This document shows, in pieces, positions 1-9,884 of a stretch of 64,000 bases of DNA (position 1 is its first letter; the number at the start of each line of letters is the position of its first letter). Position numbers and translations under genes: made by a program. The stretch lies in NCBI GenBank assembly GCA_019359045.1, contig JAHHIA010000002.1, positions 304,401 to 368,400 on the forward strand. The letters are read 5' to 3'. The DNA is from Scytolyngbya sp. HA4215-MV1 (GTDB lineage: Bacteria; Cyanobacteriota; Cyanobacteriia; Leptolyngbyales; Leptolyngbyaceae). Below the pieces are notes generated by a model, which saw nothing but the letters and a program-made list of their open reading frames with translations, was not told the DNA's origin and made no database searches.

Positions 1-1
1 A

Positions 2-157
2 AACGAGTATGGCACTTTTTATCGAATTGAAGGGGAACTTGTGGGAAGCAATGAGATCAGTTTGTCAGTCACGTTGATTTGGCTACAGCGCCAGAAAGAT
101 AGCAAATTTCAGCTTGTGACGCCCAAACCTCTTAAGGAGTCTCGCCATGACACCTGA
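2..157 (+). CDS. DUF6883-like protein, C-terminal fragment
   Basis: The reading frame is open from the left edge and gives 51 residues (beginning NEYGTFYRIEGELVG) before a TGA at 155-157. The pattern, a tyrosine-rich strand, a polar turn and a strand ending in LIWLQRQKDSKFQLVT, resembles the C-terminal half of DUF6883 proteins. These are small proteins often found beside DUF4926 genes in cyanobacteria. The stop lies inside the next gene, an 11 bp overlap, so the two are probably translationally coupled. The start is outside the window. Function is unknown; association with toxin-type systems is from memory of the family and is not shown here. Confidence 0.6.
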   Translation, partial: NEYGTFYRIEGELVGSNEISLSVTLIWLQRQKDSKFQLVTPKPLKESRHDT

Positions 158-395
158 GTTATATCAAGAAGTTGCACTGACTCGTGACTTACCAGAAGAA
201 CAACTCAAGGCAGGCGACATCGCAGTGTTAATTGATTTTATTCCCCGTCCTTCTGGCGGTGAGTTGGGGTGTGTGCTAGAGGTCTTTAACGCGGTAGGCA
301 AAACCATCGCCGTTGTGACTGTCCCCATTTCTGCGATTTCAGTCTTACGATCTGACGAAATTTTGACTGTGCGATCGTTAACACCCACCAATTAA
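147..395 (+). CDS. DUF4926 domain protein
   Basis: This 82-residue protein has the DUF4926 pattern: YQEVALTRDLPEEQLKAGD, then a small beta barrel (GDIAVLIDF, GGELGCVLEVF, AVVTVPISAISVL). The fold predicted from the sequence is an SH3-like barrel. AAGGAG at about 134-139 sits 7 nt before the ATG and supports this start. It overlaps the DUF6883-like gene upstream. The two-gene layout is common in cyanobacteria and looks like a partner pair; which protein acts on which is not known. gltD follows after 50 bp on the same strand but is functionally unrelated. Confidence 0.7.
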   Translation: MTPELYQEVALTRDLPEEQLKAGDIAVLIDFIPRPSGGELGCVLEVFNAVGKTIAVVTVPISAISVLRSDEILTVRSLTPTN

Positions 396-445
396 CACAG
401 CGTCATTCCACCCATCAAAGCACTTTTTATTTCTGAGACAGAACT

Positions 446-1933
446 ATGGGAAAACCAACTGGCTTTATTGAATTCCTCCGCGAAGCCCCCTCCGAACTGG
501 AACCGATCGATCGCATCCGCAACTGGGACGAATTCCATCTACCCATGCCGGAAGCCAAACTTCGCAACCAGGGCGCGCGATGCATGGACTGCGGCACTCC
601 GTTTTGCCACACTGGCACGCTCATCAGCGGTATGGCAAGTGGTTGTCCCATCAACAACTTGATCCCCGAATGGAATGACCTGGTCTATCGCGGACTGTGG
701 AAAGAAGCCCTCGATCGTCTGCACAAAACCAACAACTTCCCTGAATTTACGGGACGGGTTTGCCCCGCTCCCTGCGAAGGCTCCTGTGTTCTAGGCATTA
801 CCAACCCGCCAGTCACTATCAAAAATCTGGAATACTCCATCATCGAAAAAGGCTGGGAAGAAGGCTGGATTACGCCCCATCCCCCCACCCAACGCACGGG
901 CAAAAAAATTGCCATCGTGGGTTCTGGCCCTGCCGGCATCTCGGCGGCGGCACAGTTAAACACGGTTGGGCACTCGGTCACCGTGTTTGAACGCGCCGAT
1001 CGTCCCGGTGGTCTGCTGATGTACGGTATCCCCAACATGAAGCTCGACAAAGAAGCCGTCGTCTTGCGTCGCCTCAATATTCTGGAAGCAGAAGGGGTCA
1101 AATTCATTTGCAATACTGAAGTAGGCAAGGATCTTCCTGCCGAAAATTTGCTTAAAGAGTTTGATGCGGTGCTGCTCTGCACCGGAGCGACTCGCCCACG
1201 CGACTTACCGATCGCCGGACGCGAACTCAAAGGCATCCACTTTGCTATGGACTTTCTCACTGCCAACACCCAGGCAATTTTGGATAAACAACCGAATGGC
1301 AACTTCATCAATGCGGCAGGCAAAGATGTCGTCATCATCGGTGGTGGCGATACCGGAACGGACTGTGTCGGCACGTCCATTCGCCACGGTTGCAAGAGCC
1401 TGGTGCAACTAGAAATCATGCCCAAACCGCCACTCGAACGTGCTACCAACAACCCCTGGCCCGAATGGCCCAAGGTCTACAAGATGGACTACGGGCAAGA
1501 AGAAGCTGCTGCTAAGTTTGGCGGCGATCCCCGGGTTTACCTCACCACTGCTACCCAGTTTGAGTCCGACGAACTGGGGCAGGTCAAAGCCGTTCATACC
1601 GTGGAAGTAGAGTGGCAGAAAAACGAGAAAGGTCAATTTATTCCTCAACCGATTCCAGGCACAGAGAAAGTGCTTCCAGCTCAGTTGGTTCTACTGGCAA
1701 TGGGCTTTTTGGGACCCGAACAACCTTTACTGGATGCCCTCGGCATTGAGCGCGATCCCCGCAGCAACGTCAAAGCTGACTACGGCAAATATTCCACCAG
1801 CATCTCCGGTGTGTTTGCTGCTGGAGACTGCCGTCGGGGGCAAAGCCTGGTGGTGTGGGCATTCAATGAGGGACGAGGTGCAGCCCGTGAATGCGATCGC
1901 TACTTGATGGGTAGCACAGATTTACCGGGTTAA
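446..1933 (+). CDS. gltD: Glutamate synthase small subunit (GOGAT beta)
   Basis: A 495-residue flavoprotein that passes electrons from NAD(P)H to the large glutamate synthase subunit. The N-terminal iron-sulfur segment carries CMDCGTPFC near residue 50 and CPAPCEGSC near 108. The FAD site is [14 protein letters not shown] near residue 154, and the second dinucleotide site is [12 protein letters not shown] near 295. The C-terminal FAD motif [17 protein letters not shown] is present. Length matches full GltD (about 490 residues). gltB is not in this window, so the two subunits are unlinked here. The stop overlaps the stop of the converging minus-strand gene by a few bases. Confidence 0.95.
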   Translation: MGKPTGFIEFLREAPSELEPIDRIRNWDEFHLPMPEAKLRNQGARCMDCGTPFCHTGTLISGMASGCPINNLIPEWNDLVYRGLWKEALDRLHKTNNFPEFTGRVCPAPCEGSCVLGITNPPVTIKNLEYSIIEKGWEEGWITPHPPTQRTGKKIAIVGSGPAGISAAAQLNTVGHSVTVFERADRPGGLLMYGIPNMKLDKEAVVLRRLNILEAEGVKFICNTEVGKDLPAENLLKEFDAVLLCTGATRPRDLPIAGRELKGIHFAMDFLTANTQAILDKQPNGNFINAAGKDVVIIGGGDTGTDCVGTSIRHGCKSLVQLEIMPKPPLERATNNPWPEWPKVYKMDYGQEEAAAKFGGDPRVYLTTATQFESDELGQVKAVHTVEVEWQKNEKGQFIPQPIPGTEKVLPAQLVLLAMGFLGPEQPLLDALGIERDPRSNVKADYGKYSTSISGVFAAGDCRRGQSLVVWAFNEGRGAARECDRYLMGSTDLPG

Positions 1934-2676
1934 ATTTTGACATTCTCTCGATAGAAAAATTTGGCTTGCCAATTGTACAGTTCAACCACTTTGCCTGCCT
2001 CCAACCCAATCCCTTCTTGCCTGAGAAAATTTGCCTGCTCAGGCAGGTGCTGGCTGAACAGACAGCGATCTCTCGCTATCACACGATGTACCGGGATTTC
2101 TTTAGGTGCTCGCTTCATCAGTTGGGGCAAAACACGGCAGTAAGCTTTTGTCATGCCCAGCGCCAACAGCACGTCTGTGGTGCTCACCACCTTGCCCATG
2201 GGAATTCTAGCGACAAAATCATAAAACCGACCAGGCGTATCTTGGGGAATGGCGGGAAATTGGTCGGGGATCAGCGTTGCAGTATCTCCTACACGAATGC
2301 TGCCATCCCGAACTGCTCTGCCCAAATATCCTCGTTTGCCCCGGATGCGTTTTGCCAATCCAGTCCCGAACTGATGCAAATAAGCACAGGGTTCGCAAAG
2401 TATAGTCAAGCGAATCCAGGCAGATCCAATTTGCAAAACAGTTCCTGATGTCAAGCTCGAAAGGTCGGCATCGACCCAAATATTTTCTTGGAGGTCACCC
2501 GGTTGTAAGCCAAACGCCTGAAGCGAGACGCGATCGGTCAGCAAAATTTGTCGGGGACTTCCCACACAGGCATGACAATCCCCCACAATGCCCCATCCCT
2601 GCCGCAGATTGAGACTGACACACTCAATGAGCGGTTGTTTGGCAGCAGGTTTGCGAAACAACTTCAGAACTTGCAT
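1930..2676 (-). CDS. MOSC domain fused to alkyltransferase-like (ATL) domain
   Basis: A 248-residue two-domain protein. Residues about 10-140 look like a MOSC domain ([41 protein letters not shown]), a family linked to molybdenum cofactor and sulfur handling. Residues about 152-225 look like the DNA-binding domain of O6-alkylguanine methyltransferase ([18 protein letters not shown], then IPVHRVIA). The methyltransferase motif is PCHRV; here it reads PVHRV, so the acceptor cysteine is replaced by valine. That fits an ATL protein, which binds damaged guanine without repairing it. The ATG directly abuts the stop of the upstream kinase gene, so it is probably the last gene of that operon. Confidence 0.75.
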   Translation of the reverse strand: MQVLKLFRKPAAKQPLIECVSLNLRQGWGIVGDCHACVGSPRQILLTDRVSLQAFGLQPGDLQENIWVDADLSSLTSGTVLQIGSAWIRLTILCEPCAYLHQFGTGLAKRIRGKRGYLGRAVRDGSIRVGDTATLIPDQFPAIPQDTPGRFYDFVARIPMGKVVSTTDVLLALGMTKAYCRVLPQLMKRAPKEIPVHRVIARDRCLFSQHLPEQANFLRQEGIGLEAGKVVELYNWQAKFFYRENVKI

Positions 2677-3837
2677 CTATTCCCGACGATCGGCTTCCAG
2701 AAGATCAAGTCGCTTGGCAGCGGATGCGAGTGGCAGTGTAGCTTTGACCACAGTCGTTTTGCTAGGTGTACTCGCAATCGTCAGACTGCCCCCATGCAAC
2801 TCTAACAATCGCTTCGCAATAATGAGACCCAACCCTGCGCCTTGCTGTTCATAAATTTTGCGATCGAACTGCATGTAAGCGCCTAAATAAGCGATATGCT
2901 CAGCCGTCATCCCCCGTCCATAATCTGTCAGAGTAATCGTAAAATCACTCCCATCGACCTGACTGGTAATCTCAACCGGTGAGCCGATCGCTGAAAATTT
3001 GAATGCGTTACTAATCAATTCTTCCAGCACCTTTTTGAGTTTAATTTCCGACAAAAGCAGTTCTGAATCGACTAAATTGAGATGCAAATCCGATTCACGT
3101 CCGTTTTGGCGGGCAATGTTGGTGGCAATAGTGGCAATCACTAGCTTGGGTTTCGACACTTCATAGGTTTGAATCGCTTTTAGCCGATTGGGATCACGTA
3201 CCGTCAATTCCAATTCTGTATAAAGTAAAAAATTCTGAATCAGGTGATATAAACGGCTGGCAGAAGTATGGATGCATTCTGCAACTTCCAGCACCTCAGT
3301 CCGTTCCAACACGTCATAGTCCGTCATCAACAATTCTGAAAAACTCAGAATGCCATTCAGTGGCGTACGTAATTCATGTGGCAGCGCCAGCGTAATGCTG
3401 CTGCGCAGATTATCCAGCTTTTTTTGCGACTCAGACTGAATCATCGTCTGCTTTTTGAGACGTCCCTCGATCGCTCCGATCAACTCGTCTCGGGTACAAG
3501 GCTTGACGAGATAATCATCCGCACCTAACGTCATCCCCTGACGAATATTAGATTTTGCTCCCATTGCTGTCAGAAAAATCAAGGGAATTGACTGTGTTGA
3601 TGGATTGTCATGCAGGGCTTGCAAAACGCCATACCCATCAATTCCCGGCATGTTCACATCACAGAGAATCAAATCGGGCAAATGAGCTTCTGCCAGTTGA
3701 ATACCGACGATGCCATCTTCTGCAGCGATCGCCCGAAAACCCTCCATTTCAAGTAAATCTTGTAGAGAATCCCGAATCATCGATTCATCTTCAATTACTA
3801 AGATTGTTTTCATCTGGTCTAACTCATTTCGATCCAT
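2677..3837 (-). CDS. Receiver-histidine kinase hybrid (REC-HisKA-HATPase)
   Basis: A 386-residue soluble protein. Residues 10-125 form a receiver domain (ILVIEDE, phospho-acceptor Asp in LILCDVNMPG, KP in DDYLVKPCT). Residues about 145-215 form a HisKA dimerisation domain with the phospho-histidine in LPHELRTPLNG. The HATPase follows with N box NAFKFS, DYGRGM and GAGLGLIIAKRLLELHGG. AGGAG 8 nt upstream supports the ATG at 3837; a later ATG at 3813 lacks such a site. It has no sensor or output domain, so it probably relays a signal received at the REC domain. It is third in the minus-strand kinase cluster, 112 bp after the preceding kinase. Confidence 0.88.
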   Translation of the reverse strand: MDRNELDQMKTILVIEDESMIRDSLQDLLEMEGFRAIAAEDGIVGIQLAEAHLPDLILCDVNMPGIDGYGVLQALHDNPSTQSIPLIFLTAMGAKSNIRQGMTLGADDYLVKPCTRDELIGAIEGRLKKQTMIQSESQKKLDNLRSSITLALPHELRTPLNGILSFSELLMTDYDVLERTEVLEVAECIHTSASRLYHLIQNFLLYTELELTVRDPNRLKAIQTYEVSKPKLVIATIATNIARQNGRESDLHLNLVDSELLLSEIKLKKVLEELISNAFKFSAIGSPVEITSQVDGSDFTITLTDYGRGMTAEHIAYLGAYMQFDRKIYEQQGAGLGLIIAKRLLELHGGSLTIASTPSKTTVVKATLPLASAAKRLDLLEADRRE

Positions 3838-3949
3838 TCAGAATTCTCCTGAATCTAGCCCATATTTCGAGTGCTTGGCCTTCTCGAACGCTGAACTGAG
3901 TGATGCAATCGGTGATGAAGAGCTAGTTCAGAGGATTGATTCACAATTA

Positions 3950-5116
3950 TCAAAATTTGTCAGATAATTCAGTTTTTTGAGGAGAAGGAGAGAACGCGAT
4001 TTCCGCAGATGCGGGTTGTAGCGTCACCATAAAGGTCGTCCCAACTCCCTCTTGACTTTCCACCGTAATCTCTCCCCCATGAGCTTCCACACATTGCTTG
4101 ACGATTGATAATCCTAATCCTGTGCCCGGAATCGTTTTAACATTTTTGGCACGATGGAACGAATGAAAAATCTGATTCAGATCAGATGCTGGAATCCCAA
4201 TTCCTCGGTCTTGGACTCGAAAAGTGACTTGCTCTGGTCGATAGATCAAATCCAAATTCACCTCGCCTCCCTGCGGTGAATATTTGATGGCATTAGAAAG
4301 CAGGTTAGACAAAATGTGCCGCAGCAGTTTTGCATCGAAAAAAGCAGGTTTTAACTCAATGGCTTCTGCTTTATGAAGGGCAAAGCCCAGGGTACATTGA
4401 TGCCCTGCGCGACCCTGCAATTCTTCTATTAACTCTTGACAGAAGTTGGGCAAATCAAGGGGAGTTGGTTGACATAGCAACTTGCCTGCATCAGCTTCAC
4501 CAATTACCAACACTTCTTCGAGTAATTCTTTCATGCGCTCTACTGAAGACCTGGCACGTTGCAGGTAAATCTGTTTTTTTTCAGGGGCAAGCTGTTCTTG
4601 ACGCTCTAGCAAATCAATGCAAAATAAGATGGAACTAAGAGGATTGCGAAATTCATGAGAAACCACAGCAATAAACTGCGATTTCATTTCATGCAATTCC
4701 TTTTCCTGAATTAAAGCATTTTGGATCGCGATTTCTGCCTGTTGACGACTGAGCGCAATTTCGATCGCAGTGCTCAGGTCTTGAGTTTCAAAGGGTTTAG
4801 TAATGTAACCAAAGGGTTGGGTGGCTTTAACTTGTGCCAGTGTTGCGGCGTCTGCATGGGCGGTCAGAAAAACCACAGGCAGATTATATTCCTGCCGCAC
4901 TTTGGCAGCAGTAGCAATGCCATTGATTTCACCCCGAATGCGGATATCCATCAACGCCAAATCTGGTTGATGTTGGGCAACGGCTGCTAGCGCAGATTCG
5001 GCACAATCGGCGATCGCCACCACTTGATAGCCTAAATGATTTAAACGTTGCTTAATATCTAGGGCAATCACGGGTTCATCTTCAACCACTAGGATTTTTA
5101 CGGTCACAGTACTCAT
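3950..5116 (-). CDS. Receiver-histidine kinase hybrid (REC-HisKA-HATPase)
   Basis: About 388 residues. The receiver domain comes first (ILVVEDEPVIALDI, phospho-Asp in LALMDIRIRGE, KP in GYITKPFE). A HisKA domain follows with VVSHEFRNPLSSIL, then a HATPase with NLLSNAIKYSP, DRGIGIP and GTGLGLSIVKQCVEAHGG. The ATG at 5116 starts 4 nt after the stop of the giant PAS kinase; the frame also extends to a TTG at 5137, but ATG is preferred. REC domains carrying the DIRIRGEINGI pattern often accompany HisKA_2 kinases. With the upstream gene this suggests a phosphorelay in which the PAS kinase feeds this receiver. Confidence 0.87.
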   Translation of the reverse strand: MSTVTVKILVVEDEPVIALDIKQRLNHLGYQVVAIADCAESALAAVAQHQPDLALMDIRIRGEINGIATAAKVRQEYNLPVVFLTAHADAATLAQVKATQPFGYITKPFETQDLSTAIEIALSRQQAEIAIQNALIQEKELHEMKSQFIAVVSHEFRNPLSSILFCIDLLERQEQLAPEKKQIYLQRARSSVERMKELLEEVLVIGEADAGKLLCQPTPLDLPNFCQELIEELQGRAGHQCTLGFALHKAEAIELKPAFFDAKLLRHILSNLLSNAIKYSPQGGEVNLDLIYRPEQVTFRVQDRGIGIPASDLNQIFHSFHRAKNVKTIPGTGLGLSIVKQCVEAHGGEITVESQEGVGTTFMVTLQPASAEIAFSPSPQKTELSDKF

Positions 5117-5120
5117 CCTT

Positions 5121-8100
5121 TTACCCAAAACTGGCAAATGTAATTTTGAATGTACTACCGCAGTAACGTTCTAGTTCCAGAGTTCCCCGTAACTGGTTCG
5201 TAAATGCAGAGACGAGTTGTAGCCCAAGAGAATCTGTCTGCGTGATGTCGATCGTTTCTGGAATCCCGATGCCGTCATCTTGAACTTGCAAAATGTACTG
5301 TCCAGCAGGATTAATCGAAAACTGAATATTCACTTGTCCCCCCCGATTGGCAGGAAAAGCGTATTTGATGGCATTAGAAACCAGTTCGTTGATAATGAGT
5401 GCACAGGGAGTTGCCACATCAACCGGAAGTTCCACGTCTACCACGTCAATCTGAAAGCGAATGGTAGAGTTTGTCACGATCGCAGACTGAAAAAGATCTT
5501 GAATTAAGCTTTGCACATATTTTGAAAAGTCGATTTTGGCAAGGTTCCCAGAACGATAGAGCCACTCGTGAATCAATGCCATTGCTTTGACTCGCCGCTG
5601 ACTTTCGTTGAAGAGTTCCAAAACTTTGGGATCTTGGATAGAGTTCGCTTGCAGATTGAGCAAGCTGCAAATCGTTTGTAAATTATTTTTGACCCGATGG
5701 TGAATCTCTTTAAGTAAAACCTCTTTTTCCTGCAAAGAAGCTCTAAGCTGAGCTTCAGCTCGCTTGCGCTCACTGATATCGCGCACGATCGCGCACTTGT
5801 ATTCCTGATTATTGAACTGGAGATAGTTGACACTAATCTCAACAGGAAATTCTGATCCGGTGCGACTGCGATTGGTAGATTCCACCAAAAAAGAACTCCG
5901 CTGAGCAATATTCTGCCAGTATTCAGACCAATTTTCTAAGGCACTACTTGGATCAATATCCTGAACACTCATATTCAACAGTTCAGCTTGGGAGTAACCC
6001 AGCGAGCTGCAAGCAGACTCATTCACATAGGTAAAGCGGGCATCGCTACTTGTAAGATAAACTGCATCACTGACGCGATCAAGAAAGAATCGAGTCAGTT
6101 GTAAAGACTCTTCCGCCTTTTTTTGTTCCGTGATGTCTACTAAAAGCCCATCCCAAAGCAAATCCCCATTCATTTGACGAGCCGGTTGAGAGGCAATCTG
6201 GAGCCACTTGATTTGGCCTGAAGGGGAGATAATTCGGCTTTCGGCGCTGCAAGGCAAGAGGTTTTGAGCTGCAATCTCGATCGCCTCTCGCACAGTTGGC
6301 AAATCATCCGGGTGAAACATTTGCCAGACAAGGTTACTATTTTCCAGGATGGCTTCTGGCTCAACGTCAAAAATTTCGCGACAACGGGGGCTGATATAGG
6401 TAAAGGCATCGGACCCATCGCTGCGCCAGATATATTGGTAAATCACACCCGGCACATTCGCCACGAGCCGCTGAAATCGGGCTTTGCTCTGGAGAAGGGC
6501 GGCTTCTGCCCTTTTGCGAGTGGTGATGTCTTCAATCATGCCAAACATGTAAAGAGGGTGCTCGTCTTGATCGCGCAGTAGCGTGACCGTCAGGTTCGTC
6601 CAAAGAATTTCTTTGTTTTTACGGATGTAGCGTTTTTCCATACAAAAACATGGAATTTCTCCTCGGAGCATTTTCTGCACTTGCTGCGTATCTACTTCCA
6701 TATCCTCTGGATAGGAAAAATCTATCAGACTCATCTGAACGATTTCATCATGACTGTAACCCAGCATGTCGCAATAGGTGGAGTTGGCTTTGATCAATTG
6801 AAAGGTCTCAAAATTGACCAGCCCAATTCCAATGGGAGCGTCTTCAAAGACACGACGAAATTGTTCTTCACTCTGACGGAGTGCAGCTTCCGCTTTCTGA
6901 TGTGCAGCTTCGAGCTGTTTCGCAGGGGTAATATCTCGTCCTACGGTTTGAATTTCTAACAGGTGCCCTTGGGCATCAAATAGCCCCTGGTGATTTGCCT
7001 GAAACCACCAGATTCGTCCTTGAAAATCAAGAATTCGAGTTTCGCTAATGATAATGGGGTTATCTGGGCTGAGCAGTGCCAGTTGTTGAGTCACTGCTGC
7101 ACGATCGTCGGGATACACCATATCTAACCAGGGGGTCCCGACCAAAGTGCGCGGCTCAATGTCGATATAGTTGCGAACCGCTTCATTGACAAAGATAATG
7201 GTGGTGTCGGGAAAGGCGCGACAGATAATTTCCAGTTGACTCTGAACAATGCCACGATAACGATTTTCGCGATGGCGCAGGGTTTCTTCTATCCGTTTGC
7301 GATCGCTAATGTCAAAAATCACCCCATCCAGATAAAGAGATTCTCCCTGGGCGTTTGAGATACTTCGTCCTCGATCGAGTAACCAGACAATTCTGCCATC
7401 TGCTCTCAAAATCCGGTATTCCAAATAAAAGGGCTGCTTAGCAGTAATGGCAGCGGAGACTTCTTGCCGAACCCGTTCCCGGTCTTCGGGATGAATGATG
7501 CTGTTGTAAGTGCGGACTTGGCGATGCAGGAAATCGGCAACGGGATAGCCCGAAATCTCTGCAATACTTTCACTAATAAACTCGACTGTCCATTTAGGGC
7601 CTGGGGCACATCGATAGACCACACCGGGAATATTGGCAACCAGGGTGCGGTAGCGGGCTTCGCTTTCAGCCAGCGCTGCCTCTACTAATTTTCGCTCAGT
7701 CACATCTGTAGAGATGCCACTCATGCGGATGGCTTTGCCTGTTTCATCTCGAAACACTTTGCCGCGATTGTCGATCCAGCGAATGCTGTTGTCTGGGCGC
7801 AGGATGCGAAACTCGACCTGATAATGACCTGTCTGCAAAGCCTGTTGCTGGGCTTGCCTCACCATTTCGAGATCGTCACGATGCAAACGGCTGAAGAAGG
7901 TTTCGGTCTTGCCGTCAAAAGTGCCAGGTGCAAAACCAAAGATCCGTTCAGTCTCAGAAGACCAGGTTTCTTTCCCCAGAAGTAAATTCCAATCCCAGAC
8001 GCCCATATCGGCAGATTCTAGTGCCATCCGGAGTCGCTCTTCGCTTTCTTGTAAGCTGGTTTCTGCTTGTTTGCGATCGGTAATATCCAAATCAACCCCA

Positions 8101-9884
8101 CTGAGACGCACTGGCTGACTCGCTTCATCGAGAAACACCTTTCCTCGTGTTGCAATCCAGCGAACGTTGCCATCGGGCAACAGAATACGAAACTCTGTCT
8201 GGTAGTTGCGGGTTTGTTGTAGCTTGGATTGCAACTGACGCAAGGTTTCGCGATCGTCGGGATGCACCCGGTCAAAAAAAGTTTCGACTTTGCCATCAAA
8301 TGTTTGGGGATCAAAGCCGAATAGCTTCTTAGACTGCTCCGACCAAATTTCTATCCCTGTCGCCAAATTGGCTTCCCAGGCTCCCATATCAGCGGCTTCG
8401 AGCGCAAAGCGAAGTCGTTCTTCACTTTCTCGTAGGTTGTCTTCGACTCGCTTGCGATCGCTGATATCCGTTTGAATGCCCACAAAATGAGTCAACTGGT
8501 GTTGCTCATCGTAAATGGGCGAGAGGGTCAACTGGTTCCAAAATGGGGCGCCATCTTTGCGATAGTTTCGCAAAGTCACTGTACAATGCTGTCCATTTTG
8601 AATCGCAGCACGGAGGTGCGCAAGCTCTGGTTGTTCGCGATCATCACCTTGTAAAAAGCGGCAATTTTTTCCTAATACTTCGGCTGCGGCATAGCCCGTT
8701 TGTTGTTCAAAAGCGGGGTTGACATAGATCAGGGGTAAATCTGGCTGGCTGGCATCTGCAATGACAATTCCATTGCTACTTGCAGTAATTGCCTGGTGGC
8801 GCAACCGCAGGGCAATTTCTGTTTGTTGATGTTCGGCAACTGCCAACTGCAACTGTCGATTGAGTTGCTCTAGCTCAGTCGTTCGTTGTTGTACTCTTTG
8901 CTCGAGTTCGTGATTGAGCTGATGCAGAGTGGTTTCTGCCTGCTTGAGGAAATCAACTTCTCGACAACTGATTAGGATGTTGCCATTTGTCAAAAAGGAC
9001 AGAAAAACTCTCTGAGCAGAAGAGCGACCATCGGGTTGAATAGCAACAATTTCACCCTGCCAAGACCTTTGTTGCTGCATTGCTTGCTTCAACTGTTGGC
9101 TTTCGGGCACAGAACAATGCCCTTGCCAGGATTGTCCAATCAAGTCTTCGACCTGCTGATAGCCAAACGTTTGAGCATAAGTTGAATTGAGAGAGAGGTA
9201 TTCACCCGCTGGATTTAATAAAGCAACGCCATGATGACTGGCTGCGAGTAGGTCTTGTTGCTGCTGAAGTTTCGTTTCAAGCTGCTGGCGCTGACAAAGT
9301 TCTGCCTGTAATTGCTGTTGCAGCGTTTGATTGGCACGAATGAGTGTGGTGATCTGCGTTTCCTGGTGTTCCTCTGAATGCAAAAGGGCCTGCTGCAAGA
9401 TTTTTTCTGCCAGCGTTTGAGCAGTAATATCTCGGATAACAAAAACCGCGCCATCTCTGGAGGGATCGGCAGGGTTGTCTATGGAGGCTGGCGGGCTAGA
9501 TAACGCCGACCAGGCGATCTCTAGCCATCGTGCAGGAGAAGATGGCGCGATCGCGGTCTGCCCCTGATGCAGCTCGTAGCATTCTTTACCAGTGCCGGAT
9601 GCAGTGAGTGCTTGCCCAACAGGATGGACTGCACCGGGTAATAATTCGCCCTGAAAACGGAGGGGTAATAGATCGAGCAAAGGTTGGTTGAGCAATGGCT
9701 GATGGGGACGATCGAGCAGTCGATTGAAAGCCGCATTGCCCCCTTGCAGCGTACCCTGGGCATCCGTCCAGGCAATCGCGATATTTGCACAGTTCAAAGC
9801 AGTCTCCATCCTACTTAGGGTCGCTTGCAGATGATCAATTAAGACAGATGCTTCGACAGAACGATAATTTGCAGGACTGGGCAT
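5121..9884 (-). CDS. Giant multi-PAS/LOV sensor histidine kinase, HisKA_2 type
   Basis: A 1587-residue cytoplasmic sensor kinase with no membrane segments. I count ten PAS-type domains, starting roughly at residues 33, 205, 368, 490, 620, 745, 875, 1005, 1130 and 1260, several ending in D(I/V)(S/T)(D/E)RK. A glutamine-rich coiled coil lies near 310-365. The third PAS has the LOV signature GKNCRFLQG with Cys408, NYRKDG, FWN and FVGIQTD, so it should bind flavin and form a blue-light adduct. The kinase core is HisKA_2 (LLKEIHHRVKNNLQ, phospho-His about 1395) plus HATPase (NELVSNAIKYAFP, DDGIGIP). It heads a tight minus-strand operon with two REC-kinase hybrids. Signal and target are unknown. 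Confidence 0.9.
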   Translation of the reverse strand: MPSPANYRSVEASVLIDHLQATLSRMETALNCANIAIAWTDAQGTLQGGNAAFNRLLDRPHQPLLNQPLLDLLPLRFQGELLPGAVHPVGQALTASGTGKECYELHQGQTAIAPSSPARWLEIAWSALSSPPASIDNPADPSRDGAVFVIRDITAQTLAEKILQQALLHSEEHQETQITTLIRANQTLQQQLQAELCQRQQLETKLQQQQDLLAASHHGVALLNPAGEYLSLNSTYAQTFGYQQVEDLIGQSWQGHCSVPESQQLKQAMQQQRSWQGEIVAIQPDGRSSAQRVFLSFLTNGNILISCREVDFLKQAETTLHQLNHELEQRVQQRTTELEQLNRQLQLAVAEHQQTEIALRLRHQAITASSNGIVIADASQPDLPLIYVNPAFEQQTGYAAAEVLGKNCRFLQGDDREQPELAHLRAAIQNGQHCTVTLRNYRKDGAPFWNQLTLSPIYDEQHQLTHFVGIQTDISDRKRVEDNLRESEERLRFALEAADMGAWEANLATGIEIWSEQSKKLFGFDPQTFDGKVETFFDRVHPDDRETLRQLQSKLQQTRNYQTEFRILLPDGNVRWIATRGKVFLDEASQPVRLSGVDLDITDRKQAETSLQESEERLRMALESADMGVWDWNLLLGKETWSSETERIFGFAPGTFDGKTETFFSRLHRDDLEMVRQAQQQALQTGHYQVEFRILRPDNSIRWIDNRGKVFRDETGKAIRMSGISTDVTERKLVEAALAESEARYRTLVANIPGVVYRCAPGPKWTVEFISESIAEISGYPVADFLHRQVRTYNSIIHPEDRERVRQEVSAAITAKQPFYLEYRILRADGRIVWLLDRGRSISNAQGESLYLDGVIFDISDRKRIEETLRHRENRYRGIVQSQLEIICRAFPDTTIIFVNEAVRNYIDIEPRTLVGTPWLDMVYPDDRAAVTQQLALLSPDNPIIISETRILDFQGRIWWFQANHQGLFDAQGHLLEIQTVGRDITPAKQLEAAHQKAEAALRQSEEQFRRVFEDAPIGIGLVNFETFQLIKANSTYCDMLGYSHDEIVQMSLIDFSYPEDMEVDTQQVQKMLRGEIPCFCMEKRYIRKNKEILWTNLTVTLLRDQDEHPLYMFGMIEDITTRKRAEAALLQSKARFQRLVANVPGVIYQYIWRSDGSDAFTYISPRCREIFDVEPEAILENSNLVWQMFHPDDLPTVREAIEIAAQNLLPCSAESRIISPSGQIKWLQIASQPARQMNGDLLWDGLLVDITEQKKAEESLQLTRFFLDRVSDAVYLTSSDARFTYVNESACSSLGYSQAELLNMSVQDIDPSSALENWSEYWQNIAQRSSFLVESTNRSRTGSEFPVEISVNYLQFNNQEYKCAIVRDISERKRAEAQLRASLQEKEVLLKEIHHRVKNNLQTICSLLNLQANSIQDPKVLELFNESQRRVKAMALIHEWLYRSGNLAKIDFSKYVQSLIQDLFQSAIVTNSTIRFQIDVVDVELPVDVATPCALIINELVSNAIKYAFPANRGGQVNIQFSINPAGQYILQVQDDGIGIPETIDITQTDSLGLQLVSAFTNQLRGTLELERYCGSTFKITFASFG

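Noticed and set aside
396-445. Glutamine riboswitch before gltD
   Set aside because: The gap is only 50 bp and lacks the conserved glnA-RNA core.
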